DNA from: Medicago truncatula
Lineage: Eukaryota; Streptophyta; Magnoliopsida; Fabales; Fabaceae
Direction of reading: 5' to 3'
NCBI RefSeq assembly: GCF_003473485.1
Contig: NC_053042.1
Location: 11,118,501-11,182,500 of the forward strand
Length of the DNA: 64,000 bases
In this document: piece after piece, positions 35,111 to 47,837 of the stretch
How the letters are laid out: every line of letters begins with the position of its first letter
How positions within the stretch are numbered: position 1 is the first letter of the stretch
Made by a program: the position numbers and the translations under genes
Notes under the pieces: model-generated
Database searches by the model: none
What the model was told of the DNA's origin: nothing
The model's input: only the letters and a program-made list of their open reading frames with translations

Positions 35111-37787
35111 CTACTCAAGAAGCTTATTGCAGGTGCCTACACCAACAGCAGCAGCAAGATGCCATGCAGCATGAAGGTATGGAGTTTTAGGGAATAAATC
35201 ATCGGCTACAAAAAGCATGCCCCCCATTAATGATGACATTTTGTGCACAGTGTGAGCCATTCTCAAGTCTGGATCTTTCAATGCCCTTTTAGCAAATGCT
35301 ACCTGAAGAAGCAATATTTCGTAAAACAAGGAAAGCATAGTTATAAAAAAAATGTTTATGTAAGTATGTTTATGCATATTATTTGTGCTCTTTAGTTAAT
35401 CTAACAATTACATCTAGAACATGGTGTTTGGCAATCATGGTAAAGTATTCACCGGCTTTGCCGATGAGATGGCCAATCTTGGTTGGAGAATTTGACTAGC
35501 CACTTTTAGTGATGTCTCCCCTCCGGGCCTTGTGCTTCCCATCCACAAAACTCGAATTTAAGACTTTATTTTAAGGGATCCAAGTCTAGTTCTACTCGGA
35601 ATGTAATACTGAATTCTCAAACATATTTATTCAGTATGTGGTCAATTACAAAAACAAATCAACAGTCGTATAACATAAAACATAGACACGCCTTATTCTT
35701 ATAAGCATCATTTTCATTATTGTCGTCACATGTACTTAAACGATGTGAGATGATCAAATTATTGTCAGTATTAATGGTTGTGGGGACAAATCCTCCTAGA
35801 TAGTAACACTTTAAATAGGATCTTGAAGATTCAAAAGAATATACTCTTAGAGACAAAAAAGCATTATGGTATATGCCACTTTTTATGCCTACCAACCCAT
35901 GTTTAGAACATACTTACTAGACATATTATAAGATACTTCAATATTTATTTATCGGTTATTAACTTTGCAGTTTGTAATTTTTCCATTTTTTTTTTACTTT
36001 TAAAACGAAATAAAATAACTTTCCCATATCTGTTGTGTGGTATATACCTGGAAATATAATGCTAATTATTTAACTTGGTCTATATGCTTTATTGGAGCAG
36101 CATGATTATCTATTAAAGCAATGAACACTAAATTTCCATTTGCAAATATTTGAAAGCAATTTACCTCCATCATCCCAGTGTGAATAAGTGTAACCATTAA
36201 TGGATTAACTGGAAGAAATGCTGCAGATGCCGCCATCAGCAACTTCGGGTTTTCGTTTCTGAGAGCTCTTGACAGACACTGCAGTACAATTTTATAGAAA
36301 ATAGGATATCAGATTGATTTATTCACAAACTAAAATAATAACAAATTAGGCCATAAAAGAAAAATGTAAAACTTGAGATATAGGAAAAAACATTCTATAT
36401 TGCATTACTTGAGGAGATGGAGTGTGATCAGAGGAAAATGCAAGCAGGCTAAATTCAATGTTAAGTTAATCGGAAAAAATTAAGAAATAACTTCCTGAGC
36501 AGTTAATTATATGAGTTACAGAAGTTAATTAAGAACGATGCAAGGTGGAAGACAACCATTGAATTTATGTGAAAAAATAACAAGGCATCTTCTGCATATA
36601 ATTGTACAAACCACATATGAATAAGGTGACGTAGACGAACCAATGAGCCAATACTTGATGGGATATACGAAAATAGATATGACAAATGAAAAATAGTCTA
36701 TGGGGACAAGTCTGTACGAGTAAAAGTGCTAAAAAATTTAGTGGTAAGCAAGACACATTGTGGAAAAATAAAAAAGATCTAGGTTTTGTTTTAGCACATC
36801 TAAATCAATTAATAATTTAACTTTCTCCGTATGCAAAGTGCAACACATGTGCAGAACATTCGAAATACACAAGTAGTATGCATTCGTTATTTCCTACCCA
36901 GAGCTGGATAGATTGGTTGCGGCGACACATTTTATAGTAACTTGGAGCATATCCAAGTCCCGAATATAAAATACATAGTCGGGGTTTTGCATATTTTTTA
37001 ATAGCCTTCAGTTATGTCTATATATGGATGTGCTACTTACAACAGTTGTTGTAGCTATCATTGTGTAGTCAAGCCATCTCAAATATTTCCTCAGTTTCCC
37101 TCTTGAACAATGATACACACTTGACGCCACTCCAACTCCAATTAATGAATTGGCATACAACTTACAACTGAGATTCTTCCTACATTGCAAAAAAAAATCA
37201 TCAGACAACTAAGATATCTTTCTAGCCAAAGGAATTTAAGATGATTGGGGGAAAATATTACCTTGGGGCATTCACTCCAAGAGCTATAAAAGGAATTGAA
37301 GTAAGCACATTTGCAATTGTTTCAGCAAGATGTTGATCACCTGATACGGGGACATAGCAATATATCAATTATTTACGATGCATAAGACTATATTATTCTA
37401 AGGAAAACAAGAACAACGTCAAATGGAAAGAAAATTTCTTACCATGACAACTAGCACTGCAATGGATGGGTCTCAAGCATGCTGGTCTTTGTTGCCATAC
37501 CCGTCTACAAGTATTGTAGTTGGTTAGTATTCAGGGTTTAGAAAATTTTGAAATTCCTTATACTATCACAAAAAAATAACAATCAATGAAAAAAAGTGCG
37601 CTATATATTTCACTCACTGCATTAACAGAAGCTGATTTGCTTCGGTAGTTGAAGGTCCACCTGTTGATGGATGAAGACCTCCAGTTTGATTACTCTCTGT
37701 CAAAGAAAACGGTGAATGAGGCACCACGTGAACCCCATGGACACCCTCAAGGGCTCTACTATGATTCAGTGTCCTCTGTTGACTCAT
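35111..37787 (-). CDS. Multi-pass membrane protein with CREST-like (ceramidase/PAQR) residue pattern
   Basis: Six exons, minus strand: 37787-37618, 37504-37443, 37340-37262, 37179-37041, 36278-36165 and 35302-35111. All have GT-AG borders, totalling 756 bases and 251 residues. The N-terminus (about 1-60) is polar and not a clear signal peptide. Hydrophobic segments follow near residues 80-101, 108-125, 140-160, 170-190 and 220-245. Conserved-looking residues are SSVYH, a later LDYT Asp, and a C-terminal HAAWH (HxxxH). The Ser/His, Asp and HxxxH pattern is the signature of the CREST hydrolase superfamily (alkaline ceramidase, PAQR receptors, Per1). Zinc-dependent hydrolase activity is therefore an inference. 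I do not recognise a named orthologue. A 5' leader intron is likely, because a TTATCACAG acceptor lies near 37884 and a CAG/GTTCTC donor near 38587. Confidence 0.75.
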
Positions 37788-38139
37788 GTGCTTGACTAGA
37801 CCAGATGCAATTCAACTTCTGGGCCAGCAATTTCTTGCTGGCACCAGTTGGTTCAAGAGTGCTGTATGCTACTCAATAATTCTGTGATAAAAATATTATC
37901 ATTAATTCATAACAAAATCTAAAACATGTATGTAGTTTTAACCACAAAAAAATGCTAGATACACATATTAATATAACAAATTATATCATCAACAAAAAAA
38001 GTACAACATATTACAATAAAAATCTAACTATATAACCTTCCGGTATTAGCTGTAATCAAACATTACCAGATTATGTACATGTCAAATGATTTATCATGAT
38101 CAAAATTAGGTTCGGAACCAACTCTGTATGTTTGGAATC

Positions 38140-38240
38140 AAGGTGTGTTTGACAAAGTCACGGCGCGGAGCTTCAAAGCTTACCTTCAGCAAAATCACCG
38201 TGATTCTGTCAAATTCACGGCGAATCCAAACATGTCAAAT
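38140..38240. repeat. Short inverted-repeat fragment (GTGTTTGACA type)
   Basis: The words AAGGTGTGTTTGACAAAGTC and GTCAAATTCACGGCGAATCC...ACATGTC are imperfect inverted ends around TCACCGTGATTCTGTC. Similar words recur at 50375-50490. It lies upstream of the membrane-protein gene, in its probable leader intron. Confidence 0.4.
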
Positions 38241-38589
38241 AACTGAAATGCAGACCCTCTGATGTCATGTTTTAAATTCAATGCGTTCAGATATGAAAGC
38301 ACAATAATTTAATTTTAGCATAAATCACAAAATGTTGGAGAAAAAAAACAAAAGATTATTGCTGTACTCCAAATTTTTCATTAAATCAAACTATAAGAAT
38401 AAGAATAATGATGAAACAAGCACTAATCAAACAATTATGTTCCAGAAAACTAGTAATTAATTATTTAGTTCACAATTTTAACCCGAAAATATCCCTTTAA
38501 TTGAAGTCTAACAGCAATAACAACAATGAAACAGGGGAAATAAATTAATAATAAAATATTGGAGTGTGGAGAGAGAGAGAGAGAACCTG

Positions 38590-39033
38590 AACCTGAAGGA
38601 AAGTAAATAAATTAATACTGAGAAGTAGTAAAATACTAAAATGAAGAAATGAGAATATGTGTTTATTTATAGGGGAAGTGAGATTAGGTAGTGGCGGTTG
38701 ATTTCAGTTGGTAAAAAAATAATCAAGAAGAAGCGCTTTTTACTGAAAAGCGCGTTTTGATTTTGAGAAGAAACAAAAAAGGAAAAAGGGATAGAATAAG
38801 AGAGAGGAAGATGCTTACTTAAGTCGGGAATCTTCTATATCGCTCCACGCATATTCGGCTTATTTTGGATCACTCTAATTTCACGCACCAATCAAACCAG
38901 CTATTATTTGTTGTATGGGACTACTAATCCTTTGATGTCTTCTTTATTCAACTCCAACAAGTCAAAATACTTGCTTCCGTCGGCTTCAATTACAAATGAA
39001 AAATTATTTCTTAATGGCTTTTAAATTATTAAA
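38590..39033. other. Upstream region of the membrane-protein gene
   Basis: It contains a (GA)n run at 38569-38584 just inside the likely first exon, and AT-rich sequence beyond. It is probably the promoter. Nothing else is recognised. Confidence 0.4.
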
Positions 39034-40321
39034 GAGTAAATAGTTACATTGGTCCTAACTTTACACCTCGTTATCGTAAAGATCTTTGACTTATGATTAA
39101 ATACAAAGTAATTCCTGAATGTGTACTTCCATGATCACTTTAATCTCTGACGTTAAATAATTATGTTGACGTGACAAAAGTTTTATGGTGACAAGGAGTA
39201 TGAGGTGTCACAGGGACTAAAGTGGAGGTAAAAAATTGTCACTTTGATCCCTCAACCGAAAATTAATATCCCTAAACCGCAAATCAATATCCTTAAACTT
39301 GTCTCAACGAAGTGTTGCTCTTTGTTAAGAATTGTGTCATCTTCCTCGTTGAAGTTGTTCTGTGGTTGAGGGAGACTTGATGTTAGGTCATTGACTGTAC
39401 ATACTTATTATCAGTTATGTCCCTGACAGTAAACACTTATTGTTACTAAGGTCCCTGATAATAAACACTTACAGCACAAAGTAGGTCTGCTATGATTTAT
39501 TTTATATCAGTTTATCAATTTTAGCAATATCAAGAATTATTTCAGACTTTCAGATCTGGTTATGAATCACATTTTTTCAAATTTTGTATTTGTATTTCTT
39601 GAATTCCTTCATGGTTTCTTCTTTTTAATCTCAAGGTTAACTTCAAATTATACTATTTAAATTTTTTAAGAAAGATTGTTATCTTCAGAATACATATTCA
39701 ACTAAACTTCAATTGATTATTTACAAATATTGTCCCAATATATTTATTTAAGCATGTGCATTTCTGCAGTATGATTGCAGAACATAAACTTAAGAAACTT
39801 GATTCAGTATATGTTTTTATATTAGCAATTATAATAATCACTCATATAATGCCAAACCTGTTATGTCCCAAACCTGTAAGTGTTTACTGTCAGGGACCTT
39901 AGTAACAGTAAGTGTTTACTGTTAGGGACATAACTGATAGTAAGTATGCACAATCAGTGATCTAACAGCAAGTCTCCCGCAACCACATAACAACTTCATT
40001 GAGGAAGATTACCTAGTTCTTGGCGAAGAGCAACACTTCATTGCGACGAGTTTGTAGATATTGATTTTCGGTTCAGGGATATTGATTTTCTGTTCAGGGA
40101 TCAAAGTGACAATTTTCTACTTTCACTTTAGTCATTGTGAACCTCATACCCCTTGTCAGAATAAAACCTTTTCCACGTCATCAGTTAACAGAATTATTTA
40201 ACGTCGGGGACTAAAGTGATAACGAAAGTGCCCATTCAGGGACTATTTTGTATTTAATTTTGAGTCATGGACCTTTGTGACAGCGAGGTGCATAGTCAAG
40301 GATCAAAGTGACCATTTACTC
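39034..40321. mobile_element. Mutator-like element with very long inverted arms, 1288 bp
   Basis: The ends are GAGTAAATAGTTACATTGGT and, in reverse complement, GAGTAAATGGTCACTTTGAT. The arms run for about 430 bases each (39034-39480 and 39870-40321) around an AT-rich core of about 400 bases. The flanks are ATTATTAAA and ATAATTAAA (8 of 9 identical). No protein domain is present. If transcribed, the arms would form a long hairpin. Confidence 0.8.
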
Positions 40322-42968
40322 ATAATTAAATCGTTGCGTGTTTTTGGCTTTCATCTCTATACAGTTTTTTTGTTGCAAAACAAATCTTGTAGGTTCTAAA
40401 CTTTTTTACTTTGGTCCTTGTCGTCACCATCTGTTACAAAAACGCACATGTGTCTAACGGAGGTTGACATGATGATATTGGTTGATGTGTTCATCCATGT
40501 TACCCTTCACCAGATTTAAATAACCAAATCCAAAAATAAAAATTGACGGAGGGAATAAATTAAAAAAAAAAACGTAATCAAGAAAGATTTAAATTAAAAA
40601 CTCTTTTTTCTTCCATTCCTCACTTCCAGCTTCTTCTTTATCTTCCATGTTCTTCATCTTCCTCGTCCTTGTAATCACATACTTAAGAATGTGTTCATTA
40701 TCCATTGCTAACTCTTCTTCAATTGAAGCCATACCGAGTGGACAAATATAATACACACAAATTATGTCTATGTGTATATTACATTTATTCTTATGTATTT
40801 CAACAAAAGTCAGTCAAGGTGTGGATATGAGGAAGGTGTTGGGATTGAGGTGGTCTTAACTTCAATGTTTATACTACTTGTTCTTAACAAGCAGTATAAA
40901 AAAGACAATTGTTCGTGTAAACATAAAGAAAATCATTATGGTTTTAAACTTAAAATTAAAAGTTCAAAACTAAGCAATGCTAATAAAGATCAGGTTAAAA
41001 TTCAGTTGGCTAGCAGTTTCTTAGGGCATAACTTGGTTAAGATACTTTTTTTTTTTTTTACATTTTCCATCGATCTCATCATTGGAACTTGGTTAAGATA
41101 CTGGTCTGCAAGAAACTTGATGCTAAAGCATTTACAACATTTTAGGACCATTTGGCCTAAAGGGTTTTTCAACACTTCTATCATGATTAACATTAAGAGT
41201 AATACTCTTTCGAGGTTTATCCTTACTATGTTAATCATACAACATAAAAATGTCAAAACTTTCCAATGAAATTGAAGGTTACTCTTAGACATTCAACATT
41301 TTTATCTTTTTAGAGCATAAAACCTTAATTCATACTGAACAAGAATATTGATTCCTTTCCTCTTTTGATCTCAAGGAACTTGCAATAAAACAAAAGTGGT
41401 CATGTTTCATTTTAAAGATTTGAGTTTGAACAACTTGTTCAAAGGGAGGCTTATATATTAAAGCAAAATTAACATGCAAACATATTTATAACCTCGTTAT
41501 CCAATAACTAAAAAATGATTTAGACCATGGTGAGCTTAGTAAACATAATAGAAATGGAATAGATTAAAAACAAATTCATTATATATAGCATCAATCAAAT
41601 GTAAGTTCAATGTTACAGAGAAGAAGATTACAACAATGAGTTTTTTGCATGAGAACTACTCACTTAGTAACTACTCCTAAGGTTATGGAATCAGGGTTGA
41701 GCTACAAAGTAATCCTTCAGTGGCCCCACTCATCCTTATATTAAGCATAAGAATATTCCTTATCTTTTGAGAATGTACTATTTGATTAATAGAGGAGTCT
41801 CATAACTTGAGCCACAAGTAATCCTTTAGTGGCTCCACTCATCCGCATATTCCCTTGTAGCATCCAAATGCATTCCAAGGCTACAACATAAACTACAATG
41901 CTATATCATTCACCCAAATTTTCAACTACTGATGCAACTTGTCAAGTACCAAGCACTTACTAGTATAAAAGACTCCTAAGACTTGAATAAACATAAAAAA
42001 ACTTGAATGAAACAATAAAAGACTCACTAAGTTAAGGAGGAATATGGAATGAATCAACTTAAAGAATACTTAAATTATGGGTAAAATCAAAGGTAATAAC
42101 CAACAAAATTGCATATTATCACAACCCTAAACTTGAACATTGCTCGTTATCAAGTGATTTAACAATAAGTATTCAACAACATTCAAAAATCCTAGCCAAG
42201 AACCATGAAATTATACATTTAATCCTAGCCAACCCTTGTAAATACAACCTAAATTATTCCCCCTTTGGTGCATGTTGTTTGTGTGTGTGTGTGTGTTGTT
42301 GTTGTTCATACTTCTTGTTCTTTTGCTTCTATCATCATGCATATCAACTCTAACCTTGCTACCAAACATCAGACATAAATGTTTTTTTAGTTTTCTACCT
42401 TGTCACTTTTTTAGAATTTTTAGGGTATTCAGTACATTTAGGCACAATAATGATCAATCTCGACTCATTTTATATCTTTCTTTTTTATTTTTTATTTTTC
42501 AAGAATTAAAGATCAACAACCTTTTGGACATAATTACTAGGTAAGAGTCATCCTACTTAATCAGCTTGGTTGCCCTTTACTGTTTATACTTCTTTTTGTT
42601 TGAACTAAGTTGCCATTCCATATATATGTTTATCCCTTATTTTGTTTTTGGGCAACTTTCCTTTTATGCTAGTCTTGGGGCATTTCAAACTAATGATTAA
42701 CTATCAAAGTTCTTGCATTTCCCTCGAATGATTATCAACAATCAACATCTTTCCTCAAAGGAGAACCTTATTGTTAGAACCAAAAGGGTTTTTTCTAAGT
42801 TGCATGTCAAAGGGTTCAAAAGTTTCTATCGATTCACCATAATTGTCCTCATAGGGTCCCAACTCAAGTTAAAATAAAATACTACAATTCAAGCACAAGG
42901 TTTCGGTGTCAAATAAGCGTTAATTTATCTATATAATTCAGAATACTTATTAACTTATTTTACAAGAA
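40322..42968. other. Gene-free region
   Basis: No supported gene. It holds a duplicated phrase AACTTGGTTAAGATAC (41032 and 41088) and a pair of similar lines near 41698 and 41809 (CAAGTAATCC, GCTCCACTCATCC). A GT/GTT-rich tract lies at 42276-42310. The open frames here have no recognisable motif. Confidence 0.4.
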
Positions 42969-43087
42969 ACCCATTTGGGTTGATCTAGTGGTATTGGCTT
43001 GGGACCTGAAAGTGTGTTCCTCCTCAAGGTCTTAGGTTCGATTCTCTCTAGTGCCAATTTGAAGGGGTTAGTTTAGCTTCTTCAAAA
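42969..43087 (+). mobile_element. SINE with 17-bp target-site duplication
   Basis: The body begins CCCATTTGGGTTGATCTAGT and has a tRNA-like B box (GGTTCGATTC). It ends GCTTCTTCAAAA. It is flanked by perfect AACTTATTTTACAAGAA copies at 42952-42968 and 43088-43104, the sign of target-primed insertion. A diverged minus-strand copy lies at 48205-48345. Confidence 0.85.
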
Positions 43088-43104
43088 AACTTATTTTACA
43101 AGAA

Positions 43105-44530
43105 TTTTCATGAAAACCCCCCGATTCTTGTAAATATTATAGAACCAAGTTTTTTTTATAGAGGTAAGCATGTCCATTACTTAGACGGTTCAGATCTTTC
43201 AACCATTATGAGATGAACAATGTCATCGCGTCTCATTAAAGGTTCTTCAAGTGTTGACGCGAGAATGTGTTGGCATGCACCAATCAATGGAGGCTGCACG
43301 CTGATGTGTGCAAACCTATGACGAGGCATTGAAGTGTGCGGAAAGAAAAAAAAAACAATAATTCAAGGTTTCAAGTCATTAAAATTTAATACAACACATA
43401 GCTCAAGTTCAGATGTGTGTGGATGTCATGTTGATTCCGTCGTCACCCCTTTACGATGTTTGGTACCCCTTGGGTCACACCCCAGGAGTCTTACATCCAC
43501 TGTATAAACATCTAGGTAAGGTTTTTAATAAAGCAGTCTTACCAACTAATGATATAAGGTAAAGTTGGGATGTCAAATTTGTCTCAACACTTTATTTTTA
43601 GTATCTAGTTCTTAGCTGAATTTTATTCTTTGTTTTCACATAAGTCAATATGCAACGGTGTTTGGTGTTATTATTTTTAGATAGACGAAATGACAAAGTC
43701 AATATAAACTCGCACATAAGTGAACATGTTGGGGTTCGAACCCCAGTCATGGCGTTCGACTTAATAAATTCGACATTTTTATCAGTTGAACTATAACTTT
43801 TTTTTAGAGAAGTTGAGCTAGAACTTATGGAGTGTCGCTTGACTATATTATTACTAAAATCTTTTTTTTTGTCTAGTTAAAAAATCTTTAATTTGATTTA
43901 TAAATTGTTAGTCTATCTCCTAGTTTGGTGACTAACTTGGTAGATATAGACAAATTTAGATACATTTATCCAAATTTATCCCCTTAAATAAATTTGTTAT
44001 ATTGTTAATGTTAATGAAAAATATTATTTCAAAATAAGTCATTGAAGAAGATAAGAATGATTTATTACAATTTGAAAGTTACAAACTTATACACCTATAA
44101 TTTTGATAAAAATCATGATCAAAATAATTTTAAACAAAATCAAAATTTATCATAATTTACACACATTGGTGCAATAAAAAATGTCAATAGACGGGCGCAA
44201 AACTTAAATTATTTATTATGTTTATATGGTTTAAAGACAAATAAAAGAAAGTATGTGTGTAAAGATGACATTGAAGATTTACACACATTGCATAATCTGA
44301 TGCTCCGTTCATTTTAAAACTGCAGTTGATCCTACTTCCTGTTACTGGATACCTCTACTGTGTGCTTCACCCATGCTTGTCTGCCATTTGTTTTCTTTTC
44401 TTTGAGAATTTAAGATCATGATTACCATTTTTTTGCTATAAAAGGAAAATTCCTCCGCAAGTGGTAGAAGTGGAACTAGTATAATCCCCAAGTACATATT
44501 CTTTTAACAACTAAATTAAAATCAATGCAT
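43105..44530. other. Gene-free region with one SINE
   Basis: A minus-strand tRNA-like SINE lies at about 43668-43800. I see nothing else coding. Confidence 0.4.
43668..43800 (-). mobile_element. tRNA-derived SINE (minus strand)
   Basis: Starts after TTTTTAGATAGACGAAATGA, has the palindromic B-box region GGGGTTCGAACCCC, and ends TCAGTTGAACTATAAC, a decayed A box on the opposite strand. It matches the element at 60360-60500 along its length. Confidence 0.6.
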
Positions 44531-44690
44531 CCCCGTGAGCTTAGCTCAGATGATAGAGATATTGCATATTATATGCAGGGGTCGGGGTTCAAACCCTAAA
44601 CACCACTTCTCCACCTTTAAAATGTGTGAGTTCTAGACATTGTCTTTCTAAGAGTTGTGTTGCTCTCACTACTATTAATCAAGTACCCTA
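44531..44690 (+). mobile_element. tRNA-derived SINE
   Basis: CCCCGTGAGCTTAGCTCAGA (A box) is followed by GGGGTTCAAACCC (B box), then CACTTCTCCAC and AAAATGTGTGAG. The order and words match the legume SINE copies at 46847-46962 and 60568-60700. It is not a functional tRNA, because no anticodon arm or acceptor stem can be folded. Confidence 0.75.
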
Positions 44691-45373
44691 AACTAAGTGT
44701 TTGCCCATGTACAAGCCTCAAATGAGAGAGACTTTGAGCATGTAAAAGGGATTTTCAAGTTCAATTCAACTTGTAACAAAACCAAAACTATTGTCTCATA
44801 AGTACAATTATGAAATATTACATCAAATTTAATATGCCAAAGCGCATGGTTGAATCTTTAATAACATCCATAATAGTAGTATATTAAAAAGAGTCTTTAA
44901 ATATGTTTCACGTGTACACATTTTTTTTTTTTAATAAAAGTACATTTTTATGACTCAATGACTCCAACAATAATAAACTAAAAAGAGTCTTTAAATAGAT
45001 CAATTAATATATTTGTACTTTAACATCTGCATTTAAAAAATAAATAAAACAAAATTGAAAATAGTTAAAATCAAATGAATTGAGATGATGGAAACAACTT
45101 TTTATCTACTTGTTTTTCTATTTTAATTGTGGGACCATTAGTTGCTGAATAGATAATCCTTATATAGTTGTCTGAAATTAATAGGTGTTAATTTTTTCCT
45201 TCCTTCAATGGGAATCCTTAATAAATTGAGGTCCTTATTAAGTAAAAGATTTTGTTAACCGGTGCCCTCAAGGCAATGGTTAAGGAAACTATAATTATAA
45301 AATTTCTCTTGAAAATATAAGTTTTGACTTTTGATTAAGTAATAATTAATTACACTGCTTTTTATAAAAAATA

Positions 45374-45673
45374 TTCCTTCTATTTCAAAATAAGTGTCAC
45401 TTTAGCAAAAATAATTTGTTTCAAAATGAATGTCATTCTCACTTTTCAATGTATTGTCTGTTGATTACTTTTTTTCAATTGTACCCTTAATTATTATTAT
45501 TATCCACACAACTTCCAAAGTATCATTTTGTAATTTAATTTATAATGATGACAAATGCACCAATAGCTAACGAGACTATTTTAGTAAAAATATCATATAT
45601 TTGGACAACATTATTTCATTCCTTAATATGCGTGCAATTGATTAAAGTGACACTCATTTTAAAACGGATAGAG
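45374..45673. mobile_element. Stowaway-like MITE (TA target site)
   Basis: Left end TTCCTTCTATTTCAAAATAA; right end reverse complement CTCTATCCGTTTTAAAATGA. Both lead into AGTGTCACTTTA. The element is bordered by TA on each side. This is the common CTCC(C/T)TCC-type plant MITE of the Tc1/mariner group. Confidence 0.7.
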
Positions 45674-45916
45674 TACTTATTTTGGTTGCTTAACCAATGC
45701 CCTCATGGCATTAAAGTATCAAAACAAACATAATTTTGAACCAAATCAAAAGAATAATAATATAAAATATAATTTGATAAAAAAAAATAAAAATAGCCAT
45801 CTGATTTATTGAACAGAATTAGCTTTTTGGTCGCAAATCCCATTACCATAGAATCTGATCTTCAATTAATATAACAAATAATCAAAAGTGACAAGGACAG
45901 TAACATTTTCTACAAC

Positions 45917-45924
45917 TATAAATA
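45917..45924 (+). promoter_or_regulatory. TATA box of the latex-protein gene
   Basis: TATAAATA lies 82 bases upstream of the ATG at 46006, in a sensible position for a plant core promoter with a leader of about 50 bases. This is position-based inference. Confidence 0.5.
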
Positions 45925-46005
45925 TGTAGCAAGCAGATTAGGAAAGTATTCCACAACTTGAAAGCTTGTACTTTTCAGTAAAGCTGTGTATATCTATCTG
46001 AAGTC

Positions 46006-47539
46006 ATGGCTCAAATTTGTGTCCTTGAGGCAAGTGTGCAACTCAAATCGTGTCCTCAAAAGTTCTTCAACTTCCTCAAGAGCCAAAGTCAACATATTCC
46101 AAATAAAGCACAGAGTGAAAACGTGCATGGTGTTGAGATTCACAAAGGCGATTGGAAAACTCCTGGCTCTGTCAAGATTTGGAAATATAGCATAGGTTTG
46201 TCAAAATATATATATTTTTAGTATATTGAATTATTATTATTATTATTAACGAAAAGACGAATATTCACATGTCCGTCTATCTGCTTTTTTTATTGCGCTA
46301 ACACGTGTAGATTATCAACGATATTTTATAGAAATTTTGCGTGTAAATTACAAACAATATTTTATATAAATTTTTTGATATAGATTAAAATTATAAGTAT
46401 AGATATTTGTGACTTTTTTTTTTTTTGAGAGAAGATATTTGTGACTTGTAAATGTAACAAACTTAACAAATCATATTTATATTTTTCAATGACAATAATA
46501 ATATAAAAAATATAACAAAAATTCTTATCTTTTTTAATAACACCAACAATATAACATTATTATTAAAAATTTTATTTAAGGATATAATTGGAATAACAAA
46601 AAAAATAGGTCCAAAATCTCCCCAAAACCCCCTATTTTATATATAGTATAGATTTAATTCATATCACTTGTTGGTATAAAAATGATTTACATGTACCTCT
46701 AAAATTGTTTTGCCGGATCATTTAATATATATATATAACCCAACTAGTCATGTGTTTTTAAACTCTTAAATAAGAAAACAACATATTATTCGATAATGGT
46801 GTAAAATATTTTTACAGTTACAAAAGTACATAAAGTTAGGTCATTGTCCCGTGAGCATAACTTAGTTGGTAGGACAGTGCATTATAATATGCAGGAGCCG
46901 AGGTTCGAACCGCGGACACCCCACTTATTAGCCACTAGGCTACCTGACCAAAAAAAAAAAAATCGCGTCATTATTATTTTATCATTAAAGTTGTTAGTGT
47001 ATATGTGTGAGTGTTGTAAATTGGGAATTATTGAGGTCAATTTTTACACATAGAAATTATATTGTTTAATATGATTGTGCATTTTATAACTCCCATTAAC
47101 TTTCTTGTATAAAGAAAGGTCCCTTTAATTTGCAATTTTATTTTTGAAACAAATAAAATAATTTGCAATCTTTGACTTGGTTTTACTTACCAATTGAACT
47201 CTAAATTATTATAGTCTATTATTTGACGTCTAAATCAACTTCATTTATTCGGTAATATATACTTATGGTCAATGTATTGATGCAGAAGGAAAGGAGGAGA
47301 CCTTCAACGAAAGGATTGAAGTGGATGAAGTGAACAAGACTATAACATACGTTGCAGTGGGAGGGAATGTGTTGGAGTTGTATAAAAACTACAAGGCAAT
47401 AGTGAACGTTGAGAATGGAAATTTAAAGTTGAGAATAGAATACGAGAAGCTTAATGATAACACTCCACCTCCAAAGAAATACCAGCAGTTTATTGTTAAT
47501 ATTGTTAGAGACCTTGATGGGAACTTAGTTAAAGGTTAA
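46006..47539 (+). CDS. Major latex protein (MLP-like), Bet v 1 superfamily
   Basis: Two exons, 46006-46195 and 47286-47539, with the intron splitting a Glu codon. They give 147 residues; the family usually has about 150. The start MAQICVLEASVQLKSCPQKF, then HGVEIHKGDWKTPGSVKIWKY, GKEETFNERIE, and the C-terminal helix KLNDNTPPPKKYQQFIVNIV are the standard MLP landmarks. The fold is a Bet v 1 hydrophobic-pocket protein without signal peptide, probably cytosolic. Relatives bind small hydrophobic ligands and respond to development or stress. The intron contains a SINE at 46847-46962. There is no sign of damage, and no neighbour suggests a specific ligand. Confidence 0.9.
46847..46962 (+). mobile_element. 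tRNA-derived SINE in the latex-protein intron
   Basis: CCCGTGAGCATAACTTAGTT (A box region), GAGGTTCGAACCGCGGACAC (B box), CCACTTATTAGCCACTAGGC, and a 13-base poly-A tail at 46950-46962. The short flanks GTCATT on both sides are a possible partial target duplication. It lies in sense orientation in the intron. Confidence 0.75.
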
Positions 47540-47837
47540 CAATATATTCATCATTTACTCAAAAAATAAAAGTGAACTATATCTATCTATCTATCTATCA
47601 TGTGTATGTGTGTATGTTTTCCCTATAAAAAAAGTGTGTGTGTTTTTCACACGGTTTTTTAAGTGGGTCAACCAACCAGTAGAAATTGGACAACGATTAT
47701 TTTGTGGAAACTCACATTAAAATCATGAAAATAACTCAATAATGAAGGTGTATAAGAGGAGTGCGTAAAATAAGAATTTGAATTATATATATACATCGTG
47801 TGTCTGTTTAATTTGATCCAGTTGGGTTTATTAGTCT

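Larger units (their letters stand above)
44691..46005. other. Region upstream of the latex-protein gene
   Basis: It contains a MITE at 45374-45673. Flanking it are palindromic words TTAACCGGTGCC...GGCAATGGTTAA (about 45257-45285) and TTAACCAATGCCCTCATGGC (about 45690), which look like pieces of a second element that the first entered. The final about 100 bases are the promoter of the gene at 46006. Confidence 0.5.

Noticed and set aside
40772-41292. Open frames on both strands, one with a loosely zinc-knuckle-like Cys cluster
   Set aside because: No complete CCHC motif, an internal direct repeat and poly-T tract, and no homologous neighbour. Too weak to call a gag fragment.
44531-44610. tRNA gene
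   Set aside because: A- and B-box-like words are present, but the acceptor and anticodon arms do not fold, and the same sequence recurs with SINE tails at 46847 and 60568. It is a SINE.
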